A stretch of DNA of 44,070 nucleotides from Streptomyces sp. UNOB3_S3. Its GTDB lineage: Bacteria > Actinomycetota > Actinomycetes > Streptomycetales > Streptomycetaceae. Within the stretch, counting starts at the first letter, position 1. Every line of letters begins with the position of its first letter. Shown piece by piece: positions 33,954 to 42,245 of the stretch. Made by a program: the position numbers and the translations under genes. The notes beneath the pieces are model-generated. The model was not told the DNA's origin. It saw nothing but the letters and a program-made list of their open reading frames with translations, and ran no database searches. The stretch is from contig NZ_JAILXP010000008.1 in assembly GCF_020740895.1 (NCBI RefSeq), positions 1 through 44,070 of the forward strand, given 5' to 3'.

Positions 33954-34027
33954 GCCGCCTTAGCTCAGTTGGCCAGAGCAACGCACTCGTAATGCGTAGG
34001 TCTCGGGTTCGAATCCCGAAGGCGGCT
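33954..34027 (+). tRNA. tRNA-Thr (anticodon CGT)
   Basis: The 74-nt cloverleaf is complete. The acceptor stem GCCGCCT pairs with AGGCGGC. The D arm is GCTC/GAGC, the anticodon stem ACGCA/TGCGT closes the loop CTCGTAA with anticodon CGT, and the T arm is TCGGG-TTCGAAT-CCCGA. The discriminator is T and no CCA is encoded. It decodes ACG. It lies between the conserved block and the biosynthetic cluster. Confidence 0.96.
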
Positions 34028-34032
34028 CCGCC

Positions 34033-34069
34033 AAAGCCCGGCCCGGACTTCGTCCGAGCCGGGCTTTTT
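34033..34069 (+). terminator. terminator of tRNA-Thr
   Basis: AAAGCCCGGC (34033-34042) pairs with GCCGGGCTTT (34058-34067), with further pairing near the TTCG turn, and is followed by Ts. This is a classical rho-independent terminator 5 bp after the tRNA. Confidence 0.85.
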
Positions 34070-34087
34070 CGTACCCGGACTGCCTGG

Positions 34088-34137
34088 ACAAGACGAAGCC
34101 CGGGCCGGGGTTCTGCCCGGGCCGGGCTTCGTCTTGT
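34088..34137 (-). terminator. terminator of the acyl-CoA-dehydrogenase-like gene
   Basis: The 16-bp perfect arms at 34088-34103 and 34122-34137 enclose a GC-rich loop. On the reverse strand it lies 24 bp after the monooxygenase stop codon, and it would also stop read-through from the tRNA side. Confidence 0.75.
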
Positions 34138-34161
34138 GCCGGGAGGGGGCCCGGGGGTGGG

Positions 34162-35337
34162 TCAGAGGATGTCGGTGCCCGGGTCGAGGCCCAGGAGGAC
34201 TCGGCCCTGGACCTCCATGTTCACGTTGACCTGGGCCAGGGCGTGGAGGGTGAAGCCCAGGATGTCGCGGTGGAAGCGCTGGAAGGGGACGTCGCGCTTG
34301 ATGACCGAGGCGCCGCTCGCGGTCTGGAGGAGCTCGACGGCCTCCTTGGCGAGCTGGCCCGCGAAGGCGGTGCGGCCGCGGACGATGGCGCGCTCCTCCA
34401 GGGTCGGGTCCTCGCCCGCGTCGGCGCGGCGCTGGAGGAGGTCCAGCCACTTCGCCGAGAGGGCCTCCGCCGCGTCGATCTTGTTGGCGGCGGTGGCCAC
34501 CTGGATCTGGGTGAGCGGGTGCTGCTTCTGGTCGGTCCAGGAGGTGTAGGTGATGCCGCGGCCCGGCAGGCGGTCGAGGAAGAGCTCGTAGGCGCCGCGG
34601 GCCACGCCGACCGCCATCAGGGCGTAGGCGGACATGATGAACGGGACGACGCCGTACTCGCGGCCCTTCGCGGTGCTGTTCCAGCGGCCGGGGACGCCGG
34701 TGCTCATGATCTCGCCGTAGGAGGCCACGCGGTGGGCCGGGACGAAGACGTCCTTCGCCGTGGTGGTGGCGCTGCCGGTGCCGCTGCCCGAGGTGACGTC
34801 CCAGTCCTCGGTGATGGACAGCTCGGACATCGGCACGAGGGCGAGGAACTCCTCGGTGGTGCCGTCGGGGTGCTCCAGCATGGCGGCGAGGCCGTCCCAG
34901 TCGGCGCCGTGGCAGCCGGTGTTGTAGTTCCAGCGGCCGCTGAGGAGGTAGCCGCCCTCGGTGGGGACGAGGGTGCCGGTGGGGGCGAAGCCGATGGAGA
35001 CGCGGACCGAGCCGTTGGCGAAGACCTCCTCCTGCGCCTCGTCGGGGTAGAAGGCGGCCATGCGGGCGCCGGTGAGCCAGACGGTCATGGCCCAGCCCGT
35101 GGACGGACAGGCCCGGGCGATCTCGGAGACGATCGCGCCCTGGTCGGCGATGTCCAGGTCGAGGCCGCCGAAGCGGGCCGGCACGGCCATGCGGAAGACG
35201 CCGGCCTTCTCCAGGAGCTCGAGGTTCTGCTCGGGTACCCGGCGCTTCTCCTCGGCCTCCAGGCCGTTCGCCCGGATCGCGGGGCGCGCCTCCTCCATCG
35301 CGGCGAGCAGGGCGGTGAATTCCGAATTCGTGGCCAT
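34162..35337 (-). CDS. acyl-CoA-dehydrogenase-fold flavin monooxygenase
   Basis: A 391-residue protein of the acyl-CoA dehydrogenase superfamily. It groups by pattern with reduced-flavin-dependent hydroxylases of antibiotic clusters (ActVA-ORF5, HpaB/HsaA type) rather than with fatty-acid dehydrogenases: the region after RACPSTGWAMTVWLTG and the NYNTGCHGADWDG segment fit that subgroup. Such enzymes oxidise aromatic polyketides or phenols with FMNH2 or FADH2 supplied by a separate reductase, here probably the 40338 gene. ATG 35337 has GGAGGAACGTTC upstream; the frame upstream to 35427 covers the promoter. The gene diverges from the imine-reductase-like gene across a 262-bp gap with palindromes. 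The substrate is unknown. Confidence 0.8.
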   Translation of the reverse strand: MATNSEFTALLAAMEEARPAIRANGLEAEEKRRVPEQNLELLEKAGVFRMAVPARFGGLDLDIADQGAIVSEIARACPSTGWAMTVWLTGARMAAFYPDEAQEEVFANGSVRVSIGFAPTGTLVPTEGGYLLSGRWNYNTGCHGADWDGLAAMLEHPDGTTEEFLALVPMSELSITEDWDVTSGSGTGSATTTAKDVFVPAHRVASYGEIMSTGVPGRWNSTAKGREYGVVPFIMSAYALMAVGVARGAYELFLDRLPGRGITYTSWTDQKQHPLTQIQVATAANKIDAAEALSAKWLDLLQRRADAGEDPTLEERAIVRGRTAFAGQLAKEAVELLQTASGASVIKRDVPFQRFHRDILGFTLHALAQVNVNMEVQGRVLLGLDPGTDIL

Positions 35338-35495
35338 GAACGTTCCTCCGGCAATTGGTGTTTCCTCGTGTCGAGGTTTGCAGGAGTCCGGCCATTTGCC
35401 GTCCACCCGGTTCAAGCGGAAGGTCATTCGCCGGTAATTGCACGCCGGTGAACGCCCGTTGATCGGTGGTGTGCGAGGGTGGGCCCGCAGCGGCG

Positions 35496-35534
35496 CTTAC
35501 CTGATGGTAAGTACCCACTTTCAAGTAGGTACTT
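35496..35534. promoter_or_regulatory. overlapping palindromes between divergent monooxygenase and reductase genes
   Basis: CTTACC-TGAT-GGTAAG (35496-35511) is a perfect palindrome. It overlaps AAGTACCCACTT-TC-AAGTAGGTACTT (35509-35534), which has one mismatch per arm pair. Both contain TACC/GGTA half-sites shared with the SARP and afsA/scbR regulatory gaps. They are candidate operators of a TetR-type butyrolactone receptor. Confidence 0.6.
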
Positions 35535-35599
35535 CCCTGGTGGGAGCCGGTGAGTGAATCTGAGTGGGCAATACATTTCGTCCTTGGATAGGAGCTGTG

Positions 35600-36490
35600 A
35601 TGGCGGGCAACGACCACGCACCGGTGACGGTCATCGGCCTGGGTCTGATGGGGCAGGCGCTGGCCGGGGCCTTCCTGAAGGCCGGGCACCCGACGACCGT
35701 GTGGAACCGCTCCGCGGACAAGGCCCAGGAGCTGGTGGGCCAGGGCGCCGTGCTCGCGGCCACCCCGGCCGAGGCCGTGGCCGCCTCCGAGCTGATCGTC
35801 GTGTGCGTCTCGGACTACGACGTGATGCACTCGGTCCTCGACCCGCTGGGCTCCGCGCTCTCCGGGAAGATCGTGGCCAACCTGACCTCCGGCTCCTCGG
35901 AGCAGGCGCGGGAGAAGGCCGGCTGGGCGGCCGGTCACGGCGCGCAGTACCTGGACGGCGCGATCATGACCGTGCCGGCCCTCATCGGCACCCCCGAGAC
36001 CGTGCTGTTCTACAGCGGCCCGGCCGACGCCTTCGCCGCCCACGAGGCGACCCTCAAGGTCCTCGGCGGCAACACCACCCACCTGGGCGCCGACCACGCG
36101 CTGGCCGCCCTCTACGACGTGTCGCTGCTCGGCGTCATGTGGGGCACCCTCAACAGCTTCCTCCACGGTGTCGCCCTGCTGGGCACCGCCGGGGTGAAGG
36201 CGACCGAGTTCCTGCCCTGGGCGACCGCGTGGGTCGACGTGGTGAAGAACTTCGCCACCGACTACGCGAACCAGATCGACGCGGCCGACGGCGCGTTCCC
36301 CGCGAACGACGCCACCATGGAGGTCCACGCCGGTGCCCTGGAGCACCTGCTGCACGAGAGCGAGGCGCAGGGGATCAACCCCGAACTCCCCGCCTTCGTC
36401 AAGGGCCTGATGGACCGTACGATCGCAGCCGGTCACGGCAAGAACAGCTACGCCAGCATGGTCAAGGTCTTCCAGCAGCCCAAGGCGTAG
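35600..36490 (+). CDS. NAD(P)-dependent imine-reductase-like dehydrogenase
   Basis: A 296-residue protein of the 6-phosphogluconate / beta-hydroxyacid dehydrogenase superfamily. The Rossmann motif is VIGLGLMGQALAGAFLKAG with WNRSADKA after the second strand, which suggests NADP. YLDGAIMTVPALIGTPE and the helical half with ALYDVSLLGVMWG match imine reductases (IREDs) better than hydroxyacid dehydrogenases: the usual catalytic Lys of the latter is not seen at the expected place. IREDs reduce cyclic imines. ATG 35600 has AGGAG 6 nt upstream; longer starts overlap the operator region. It diverges from the monooxygenase gene, so the two probably act in one pathway. Confidence 0.75.
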   Translation: MAGNDHAPVTVIGLGLMGQALAGAFLKAGHPTTVWNRSADKAQELVGQGAVLAATPAEAVAASELIVVCVSDYDVMHSVLDPLGSALSGKIVANLTSGSSEQAREKAGWAAGHGAQYLDGAIMTVPALIGTPETVLFYSGPADAFAAHEATLKVLGGNTTHLGADHALAALYDVSLLGVMWGTLNSFLHGVALLGTAGVKATEFLPWATAWVDVVKNFATDYANQIDAADGAFPANDATMEVHAGALEHLLHESEAQGINPELPAFVKGLMDRTIAAGHGKNSYASMVKVFQQPKA

Positions 36491-36534
36491 CACCGCAGAG
36501 CCCCCGGGGGTGTCACCCCCGTCCCCCCGGTGAA

Positions 36535-36565
36535 GGGCCCGGATCCGCGTGCGCGGTCCGGGCCC
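36535..36565 (+). terminator. terminator after the imine-reductase-like gene
   Basis: GGGCCCGGA (36535-36543) pairs with TCCGGGCCC (36557-36565), and CCGCG/CGCGG extends the stem with one bulged T. It lies 45 bp after the stop codon. Confidence 0.75.
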
Positions 36566-36681
36566 CTTCGGGCATGCCCCGCGCCCGCCGGAATCCGGTC
36601 CTGGTATTTCTGGGTATTCCGGTGGATCAGGGGTGTAAGGGAAACATCAAACCGACCGTCCCGTATGCCATGATCGGTGCC

Positions 36682-37260
36682 ATGACTCTTTCCTGGTACG
36701 AACTCGTCACCGCCGCCACCGATTCCGCCACCGCGCTTCTGGAGAAGTCCGAGGGCGACTGGTCCCGCCCCGCGGGAACCCTGGAATGGAGCTGTCAGCA
36801 GACGGCCTCCCACCTTTCCCAGGCGGTCACCGGATACGCGGGCCTGCTGATAGCCCAGCCGAAGGACCGCTACATCACGCTCATGACCCACATCGACGCC
36901 GGGGCGTCGGCCGCCGCGAAGGCGGAGGGCATCCGGATCGCGGGCCGGCTGCTGGCCGGTGTCGTGCGCGAGGCCTCGCCCGAGGCCCGGGCCTGGCACC
37001 CGTGGGGCACCAGTGACGTGGCGGGCTTCTCCGCCATGGCCGTCGCCGAACTCCTCCTCCACAGCCGCGACATCGCCCTCACCTTCGGGCTGGACTGGGA
37101 GCCCTCGGACGAGCTCTGCGCCCCCGTGCTGGAGCGCATCTTCCCGGGCGCGCCCACGGGCCACGGTGCCGCCGAGACGCTGCTGTGGAGCACGGGCCGT
37201 GGTGATCTGCCCGGCCTCGCCCGTCCGGCCGAGTGGCGCTGGTACGGCGACGTCCGCTGA
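36682..37260 (+). CDS. DinB/maleylpyruvate-isomerase-like helical-bundle protein
   Basis: A 192-residue protein with the layout of the maleylpyruvate isomerase N-terminal/DinB family. An N-terminal helix (WYELVTAATDSATALL) is followed by TLEWSCQQTASHLSQ and AVAELLLHSRDIAL. The two His residues are those that usually bind a metal in this fold. Members act as mycothiol-dependent enzymes or metal-binding proteins; no specific reaction can be assigned. No ribosome site is obvious, so the start is chosen by homology pattern; an in-frame ATG at 36670 is an alternative. It converges on the SARP gene, separated by a bidirectional terminator. Confidence 0.65.
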   Translation: MTLSWYELVTAATDSATALLEKSEGDWSRPAGTLEWSCQQTASHLSQAVTGYAGLLIAQPKDRYITLMTHIDAGASAAAKAEGIRIAGRLLAGVVREASPEARAWHPWGTSDVAGFSAMAVAELLLHSRDIALTFGLDWEPSDELCAPVLERIFPGAPTGHGAAETLLWSTGRGDLPGLARPAEWRWYGDVR

Positions 37261-37297
37261 GGCACTGGCACTCCGTGAACGGCAGTCCGTGAACGCC

Positions 37298-37336
37298 GGT
37301 GGTGCCCGGGTGGAGGAGATCCGCCCGGGCACCACC
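37298..37336. terminator. bidirectional terminator between convergent genes
   Basis: GGTGGTGCCCGGG (37298-37310) and CCCGGGCACCACC (37324-37336) are perfect 13-bp arms with a 13-nt loop. It lies between the DinB-like gene and the SARP gene, which converge. Confidence 0.85.
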
Positions 37337-37364
37337 TTCACGGCCCGCCGGGCGGCAGTCCGCG

Positions 37365-38207
37365 TCAGCCCGTCATGGAGGTCATCCACAGTGGCGTCAC
37401 GGCCCGGGCGTCGCGCGGCGCCGTGACCCGGCTGAGCGAGGTCACCTCGGACGGCTCCGGGTTGAGCACCTCGCGCTGGAGCCGCTGGAGTTCGGGCGAG
37501 GGCTCGAGGCCCAGCTCGTCGTTGAGGATGCGGTAGAGGTTCTGGTACGCCTGGAGCGCCTCCGCCCGGCGGCCCGAGCCGTGGAGGGCGGAGATCAGCT
37601 GGCCGTGGAACCACTCGTTGAGGGGGTAGGCGTGCACCAGCAGGCGGAGCTCGGGGATCGACTCGCGCTGCCGGCCGAGCCGGGTCTGGCCCTCTATGCG
37701 CAGCTCCAGCGCCCGGATGCGCAGCTCGTCGAGGTGGGCGATGGAGCCCGCGAGCAGGTCGCCGGAGGGGATGCTGGAGAGCACCGGGCCGCGCCACAGC
37801 CCCAGCGCCTGGTTGAGGTGATGGACGGCCGACTCGGGGTCGCCGTCCTGGAGTTCGGAGTGTCCCCGGGCGATCAGCTGCTCGAAGACCTTGATGTCGA
37901 CCTCGGTGTCGTCGACCTGGATGACATAGCCCGGCGCGCGCGTCGCGAGGAGGGTCCGGCCGGCGGCGGCCAGTTCCTCGCCGACGAACATCCGCCGGGC
38001 GTGGTAGATGTACGTCTGAAGTGTCGTCAGGGCGCTGCGTGGCGGCTTCTGGCCCCAGAGCTCCTGGATCAGCGAGTCCGCCGTGACGATCTCGTTGGGC
38101 CGGGTCAGGAGAAGTGCCAGTGCCTGACAGACCTTCGGGGTGCTCGGTACGTAGGTCCGGCCGTCGTCCGCGACGATCTCGAACGGCCCGATGAGGTTGA
38201 ACCTCAC
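37365..38207 (-). CDS. SARP-family pathway activator
   Basis: A 280-residue Streptomyces antibiotic regulatory protein. The N-terminal OmpR-type winged helix (VRFNLIGPFEI to about residue 95, with LQTYIYHARRMF) binds direct repeats upstream of biosynthetic genes. The bacterial transcriptional activation domain (about 96-245, EVDIKVFEQLIARG and EWFHGQLISALHGSGRRAEAL) follows. No ATPase or TPR part is present, so it is a small SARP of the ActII-ORF4/RedD type. GTG 38207 has AGGAG 8 nt upstream; GTG 38216 is too close to that site. Its upstream gap holds a TACC-N4-GGTA element, suggesting control by the butyrolactone receptor encoded at 42353. Confidence 0.9.
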   Translation of the reverse strand: MRFNLIGPFEIVADDGRTYVPSTPKVCQALALLLTRPNEIVTADSLIQELWGQKPPRSALTTLQTYIYHARRMFVGEELAAAGRTLLATRAPGYVIQVDDTEVDIKVFEQLIARGHSELQDGDPESAVHHLNQALGLWRGPVLSSIPSGDLLAGSIAHLDELRIRALELRIEGQTRLGRQRESIPELRLLVHAYPLNEWFHGQLISALHGSGRRAEALQAYQNLYRILNDELGLEPSPELQRLQREVLNPEPSEVTSLSRVTAPRDARAVTPLWMTSMTG

Positions 38208-38327
38208 TGCGCACACTCCTGTTCCCGGCGCGACCGATGAACCCTGCGCCGATCACCTGAAAGGGTGATTCTGACAGTAGGCATGCCAGGTACGGATTCC
38301 TACCGAAGGGACCCAAGAGTGTCATGT

Positions 38328-38343
38328 TACCTAACGGTAGGTA
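38328..38343. promoter_or_regulatory. palindrome upstream of the SARP gene
   Basis: TACCTA-ACGG-TAGGTA is a perfect inverted repeat. It contains the TACC-N4-GGTA core followed by a second GGTA, as does the site at 43067-43082. It lies about 120 bp upstream of the SARP start and about 130 bp from the end of the carboxyltransferase gene. A weaker GGTA-N8-TACC repeat lies at 38289-38304. The rest of the 270-bp gap (38208-38477) shows no gene. Confidence 0.6.
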
Positions 38344-38477
38344 TTTTAATAAGGGGCTACTTTGATGGGACTACGTCCGTTGTGCCCATCGGCTGATCCA
38401 CTGCCCGGCCGCCCCTGTACCCGCGGTACGTACCGCTCATGGGCGGTACGTACCCCGAGACACCGTCAATCCCCCGG

Positions 38478-40109
38478 CTACTGCGGCTGGTTGCCGTGCT
38501 TGCGGGCGGGCAGTGCGGCGTGCTTGTTGCGCAGCATGGTGAGCGCCTCGATGAGCGTGGCGCGGGTGAGCGCCGGGTCGATGACGTCGTCGACGAGGCC
38601 GCGCTCGGCCGCGTAGTAAGGGTGCATCAGTTCGTCGCGGTACTCGGCGATCCGGGCCTGCCGGGTGGCCTCCGGGTCGTCGGAGGCGGCGATCTCGCGG
38701 CGGAAGACGACGTTGGCGGCGCCCTCCGCGCCCATCACGGCGATCTCGTTGATGGGCCAGGCCAGGGCGAGATCGGTGCCGATGGAGCGGGAGTCCATGA
38801 CGATGTAGGCGCCGCCGTAGGCCTTGCGCAGCACCAGGGAGATACGGGGCACGGTCGCGTTGCAGTAGGCGTAGAGCAGCTTGGCGCCGTGCCGGATGAC
38901 GCCGCCGTGCTCCTGGTCGACGCCGGGCAGGAAGCCGGGCACGTCGACGAGGGACACCAGCGGGATGTTGAAGGCGTCGCACATCTGGACGAAGCGCGCG
39001 GCCTTCTCGGAGGACTCGATGTCCAGCACGCCCGCCAGCCGCTGCGGCTGGTTGGCGACGATGCCGGTGACCTGGCCGCCCAGCCGGGTCAGGGCACAGA
39101 TGATGTTGGGCGCCCAGCGCTCGTGGACCTCGAAGTACTCGCCGTCGTCGACGATCTCCTCGATGACCGCCCGCATGTCGTACGCCTGGTTGGGGTCGGC
39201 CGGGACGAGGTCGAGGAGGGCGTCGTTGCGCCGGTCGACCGGGTCGTGCACCGGCTCCACGGGCGGCAGTTCACGGTTGTTGGAGGGGAGCAGCGACAGC
39301 AGGTGGCGCACGTCCTCCAGGGCGGACTCCTCGTCGTCGTAGGCGTTGTGCGCCACTCCGGAGGTCTCGGCGTGGACGTCCGCGCCGCCCAGCCCGTCCT
39401 GGGTGATCTTCTCGCCGGTGACCGCCTGGACGACGTCCGGGCCGGTGATGAACATCTGCGAGGTGCCGCGCACCATGAAGACGAAGTCGGTGAGCGCGGG
39501 GGAGTAGGCCGCGCCGCCCGCGCAGGGGCCCATGATGACGCTGATCTGCGGCAGCACACCGGAGTTGCGGACGTTGCGCTGGAAGATGCCGCCGTAGCCG
39601 GCCAGCGCGGTGACGCCCTCCTGGATACGGGCGCCGGCGCCGTCGCACAGGCCCACGATGGGCGCGCCCGCCGTCTCGGCCAGGTCCATCAGCTTGTGGA
39701 TCTTCTGGGCGTGGGCCTCGCCGAGGGCGCCGCCGAAGATCCGGAAGTCATGGGCGTAGGCGAAGACCGTACGGCCCTCGACCTTGCCCCAGCCGGTGAT
39801 GACGCCGTCGGTGTAGGGCTTCCGGTCCTCCAGGCCGAAGCCGGTGGCGCGGTGCCGGCGGAAGGCCTCGGTCTCGGTGAACGTGTCCTTGTCGAAGAGG
39901 AGTTCGAGACGCTCGCGGGCGGTGAGCTTGCCCTTGGCCTTCTGGGCCTCGGTGGCCCTGGCGCTCGGTCCTTCGAGGACCCGCGTCCGGAGGTCCGCCA
40001 GCTCCGCGACGCGTCCGGTCATGTCTGCGGGGGCGGCGGGGGGCGCGGCGGCCGCCTCCGGGGACGGCCGGTCGCCGACGTTCAGCGGTTTGTCCTCGAC
40101 GATGCTCAC
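38478..40109 (-). CDS. acyl-CoA carboxylase carboxyltransferase (beta) subunit
   Basis: A 543-residue carboxyltransferase that moves CO2 from biotin to an acyl-CoA. The two crotonase-like halves are complete, with GLCDGAGARIQEGV and GPCAGGAAYSPALTDF in the first and VDVPGFLPGVDQE and GGAYIVMDSRSIGTDLALAWP in the second. Residue 436 is Ile in GGAYIVM. In Streptomyces enzymes this position is Asp in propionyl-CoA carboxylase and Ile in enzymes that accept acetyl-CoA, which points to malonyl-CoA supply. The GTG at 40109 has GGAGAGAGG upstream. The biotinylated alpha subunit is not in the window. In a cluster with SARP and AfsA-type regulators, it probably provides extender units for a polyketide. 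Confidence 0.88.
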   Translation of the reverse strand: MSIVEDKPLNVGDRPSPEAAAAPPAAPADMTGRVAELADLRTRVLEGPSARATEAQKAKGKLTARERLELLFDKDTFTETEAFRRHRATGFGLEDRKPYTDGVITGWGKVEGRTVFAYAHDFRIFGGALGEAHAQKIHKLMDLAETAGAPIVGLCDGAGARIQEGVTALAGYGGIFQRNVRNSGVLPQISVIMGPCAGGAAYSPALTDFVFMVRGTSQMFITGPDVVQAVTGEKITQDGLGGADVHAETSGVAHNAYDDEESALEDVRHLLSLLPSNNRELPPVEPVHDPVDRRNDALLDLVPADPNQAYDMRAVIEEIVDDGEYFEVHERWAPNIICALTRLGGQVTGIVANQPQRLAGVLDIESSEKAARFVQMCDAFNIPLVSLVDVPGFLPGVDQEHGGVIRHGAKLLYAYCNATVPRISLVLRKAYGGAYIVMDSRSIGTDLALAWPINEIAVMGAEGAANVVFRREIAASDDPEATRQARIAEYRDELMHPYYAAERGLVDDVIDPALTRATLIEALTMLRNKHAALPARKHGNQPQ

Positions 40110-40337
40110 GGGTGCCTCTCTCCGGTTCGGGAAACGCGCGGCCGCGCCCCGGCCGCTGCCGGGGCGCCCGGCGGTCCCAGCCTGACGCCCGGCGCTTGAG
40201 GCCAGCTCGAACGGTCCTGGACCCGGAGGCGTGACGGCGGGACTCCACCGGGCCTCGATCCGGTCTCGAGCCCCACGAGCCCCGGCGACAGGGCGCCCCT
40301 CGACCCCCGCTCTAGGGGTTCCGCACAGGCTTGGGAC

Positions 40338-40841
40338 GTGCTCACAGAGACGATCTCCCCCGACCTGTTCCGTGCCGCGCTCTCCCGCTGGGCCAGCGGT
40401 GTCACCGTGGTGACCACCACCGATGCCGACGGCCGGAACCATGGGTTCACCGCCAGCGCGTTCTCCTCGGTCTCGCTGGACCCCGCGCTCGTCCTGGTGT
40501 GCCTGGACAACCGGGCCAACTGCTTCGAGGCCTTCGACAAGTCGGAGGGCTTCGTCATCCACCTGCTCGCCCAGGGGCAGGAGGGCCTGGCGGGCAAGTT
40601 CGCCAGCAAGGGCGCCGACAAGTTCGCGGGGACGGACGTGCGGCTCTCCGAGCGCGGGCTGCCGCTGCTGCCCGGCGCGCTGGCCCGGCTGGAGTGCCGG
40701 ACCGAGCGCCGGATCCCCGGCGGCGACCACCTGATCCTCATCGGCGAGGTGCACCACGCCGACCAGGGCGACGGCGAGCCGCTCGTGTACTACCAGCGCG
40801 GCTTCCACGAGCTGATCCCCGCCGGGGCGACGCTCGCCTGA
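40338..40841 (+). CDS. flavin reductase (HpaC/ActVB-like)
   Basis: A 167-residue flavin reductase domain protein (NAD(P)H:FMN/FAD oxidoreductase). The family pattern is clear: WASGVTVVTTTDADGRNHGF, then TASAFSSVSLDPALVLVCLD, and GDHLILIGEVHHAD near the end. It would supply reduced flavin to the acyl-CoA-dehydrogenase-fold monooxygenase at 34162, making a two-component system. The GTG at 40338 follows the gap shared with the divergent carboxyltransferase gene (228 bp). It converges on the IS701-like gene 26 bp downstream. Confidence 0.88.
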   Translation: MLTETISPDLFRAALSRWASGVTVVTTTDADGRNHGFTASAFSSVSLDPALVLVCLDNRANCFEAFDKSEGFVIHLLAQGQEGLAGKFASKGADKFAGTDVRLSERGLPLLPGALARLECRTERRIPGGDHLILIGEVHHADQGDGEPLVYYQRGFHELIPAGATLA

Positions 40842-40867
40842 CGAGGATCCTTCGTACGGCCCGTCGT

Positions 40868-42097
40868 TCAGGCGGCCGTCCCGGCCGAGTCGGACGGGAC
40901 GGCCGCCGTCGCGCGCGTGGCCGGGAACGCCTCGGTGCCCGCCATGACCACGGCGAGATGGGCGGCCGACGCGAGCGTCACATGCCGGTGCCAGCCCTGG
41001 AACGAGCGGCCCACGAAGTCCCGCATGCCCACCTGGTCGGCGATGCGCCGGGCGTCGCGGTCGGCGACGGCGGTCAGCCGGGTCAGCCGCAGCAGCGCCC
41101 CGATCGGCAGGTCGACGGCGTCGGTGAGCCACAGCCGGGGCTGCCGGCGCTCGCCGCCGGCCCATTCGCCGATCAGCCGCATGGGCCGCCAGGGGCTGCC
41201 GTCCGGGCGCCCGGCGCGGTCGCGCAGGGGGCGGGGGAGCAGCACGGGGACGGTGGTGGCCACGGTGTCGCGGCGGTCGTCGCGGGTGAGGGTCCACTCG
41301 GTCGGCCGGCGCAGCCGCTTCACGGCCTCCAGCAGCTGTCCCGCGGTCGTCGTCCGCTCGCTGTAGCCCTGGAGGGCGGAGCCGTCGGCCCGCAGCCGGG
41401 TGGCCGCGTCGACGCGCATCAGCAGCGGGGCGCCCAGCGACTCCAGCCGGCGGGCGCACTCGGCGGCGTCCAGCCCGTCGACGTTCACCACGACGGGCAC
41501 CCGCCCCGACGACTCGCCGCCGGCCCGGGGCGCCAGCTGGCTGACACAGTCCTCGGGGGTGGCGGTGCGCACGGTGGCGGGAATGCCGGCGCCCCGGCGC
41601 CGTTCGGCGTCGGCCAGCCAGCTCTCGGTCAGCAGCAGCCGCCAGTCGACGGGCACGGCGTGGGCGCCGGAGACCATCCACGCCCCGTACGCCTGCTGGC
41701 TGTTGACCGTCTGGCCCAGGTCGGGCAGGAAGCGCGGCTCGACCCCCACCGAGTGGACGCCCGCCTTGGGGATCACCGTGGGGCGCACGACCCAGGCCTG
41801 CGGCTCCAGGAGTTGCTCGGTGTGGCGCGCCAGGGCCTGGCGCACCGGCCGCCACTCCCAGGACGAGTCGCTGATGAAGTGGTGGACGCTCTGCCGGGCG
41901 GTGGCCCCGCCGATCTGCGCCGCGATGTTCCGCAGCGTCTTGCGCCCCTCGGCGGCCAGCAGGCCGCGTACGTACTGTTCGGCCCGAAGGCGCTGGTCGC
42001 TCCGCTGGAGCGAGGCGAAGAGCGTGGTGCGCAGCTCCGCCAGTACCTGTTCCGGTGCCCGGTCGCCCAGGACTGGACGGCTCGAGTCCGTTCCCAT
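40868..42097 (-). CDS. degenerate IS701-type transposase homologue, possibly domesticated
   Basis: A 409-residue protein with the IS701 (DDE_5-like) transposase layout: N-terminal EQYVRGLLAAEGRKTLRNIA and SVHHFISDSSW, then KAGVHSVGV and a C-terminal SFQGWHRHVTL region. Active members have a D-[DE]-T-G-F/L-x-K-K-G motif carrying the first catalytic Asp. Here the position reads RPTVIPKAG (about residues 105-113), so that Asp is absent. The second Asp region (VVVNVDGLD) is also changed. No terminal repeats were seen flanking the gene. Such proteins recur in butyrolactone-controlled clusters; a regulatory or DNA-binding role is inference. ATG 42097 has GGGGGGA upstream; the GTG at 42109 is too early. 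Confidence 0.75.
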   Translation of the reverse strand: MGTDSSRPVLGDRAPEQVLAELRTTLFASLQRSDQRLRAEQYVRGLLAAEGRKTLRNIAAQIGGATARQSVHHFISDSSWEWRPVRQALARHTEQLLEPQAWVVRPTVIPKAGVHSVGVEPRFLPDLGQTVNSQQAYGAWMVSGAHAVPVDWRLLLTESWLADAERRRGAGIPATVRTATPEDCVSQLAPRAGGESSGRVPVVVNVDGLDAAECARRLESLGAPLLMRVDAATRLRADGSALQGYSERTTTAGQLLEAVKRLRRPTEWTLTRDDRRDTVATTVPVLLPRPLRDRAGRPDGSPWRPMRLIGEWAGGERRQPRLWLTDAVDLPIGALLRLTRLTAVADRDARRIADQVGMRDFVGRSFQGWHRHVTLASAAHLAVVMAGTEAFPATRATAAVPSDSAGTAA

Positions 42098-42245
42098 CAT
42101 TCCCCCCACTGCGATGGCCGGACGGCCGACCCCCGAAGCATGTTGATCCGCTGTGCGTGTTGGTTATGCGTAACGGGCCTGGTACGAGCAGGCAGATATC
42201 ACCCCAGACCGGGACTGGTCACCCCTCGGGCTGACTACTGTAAAT

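Noticed and set aside
35554..37260. Apparent fusion of a long frame with the DinB-like protein
   Set aside because: The upstream part is a shadow of the imine-reductase-like gene; the recognisable protein starts at 36682 after a terminator.
40868..42097. An active IS701 insertion
   Set aside because: The catalytic Asp motif is missing and neither terminal inverted repeats nor a target duplication was found.
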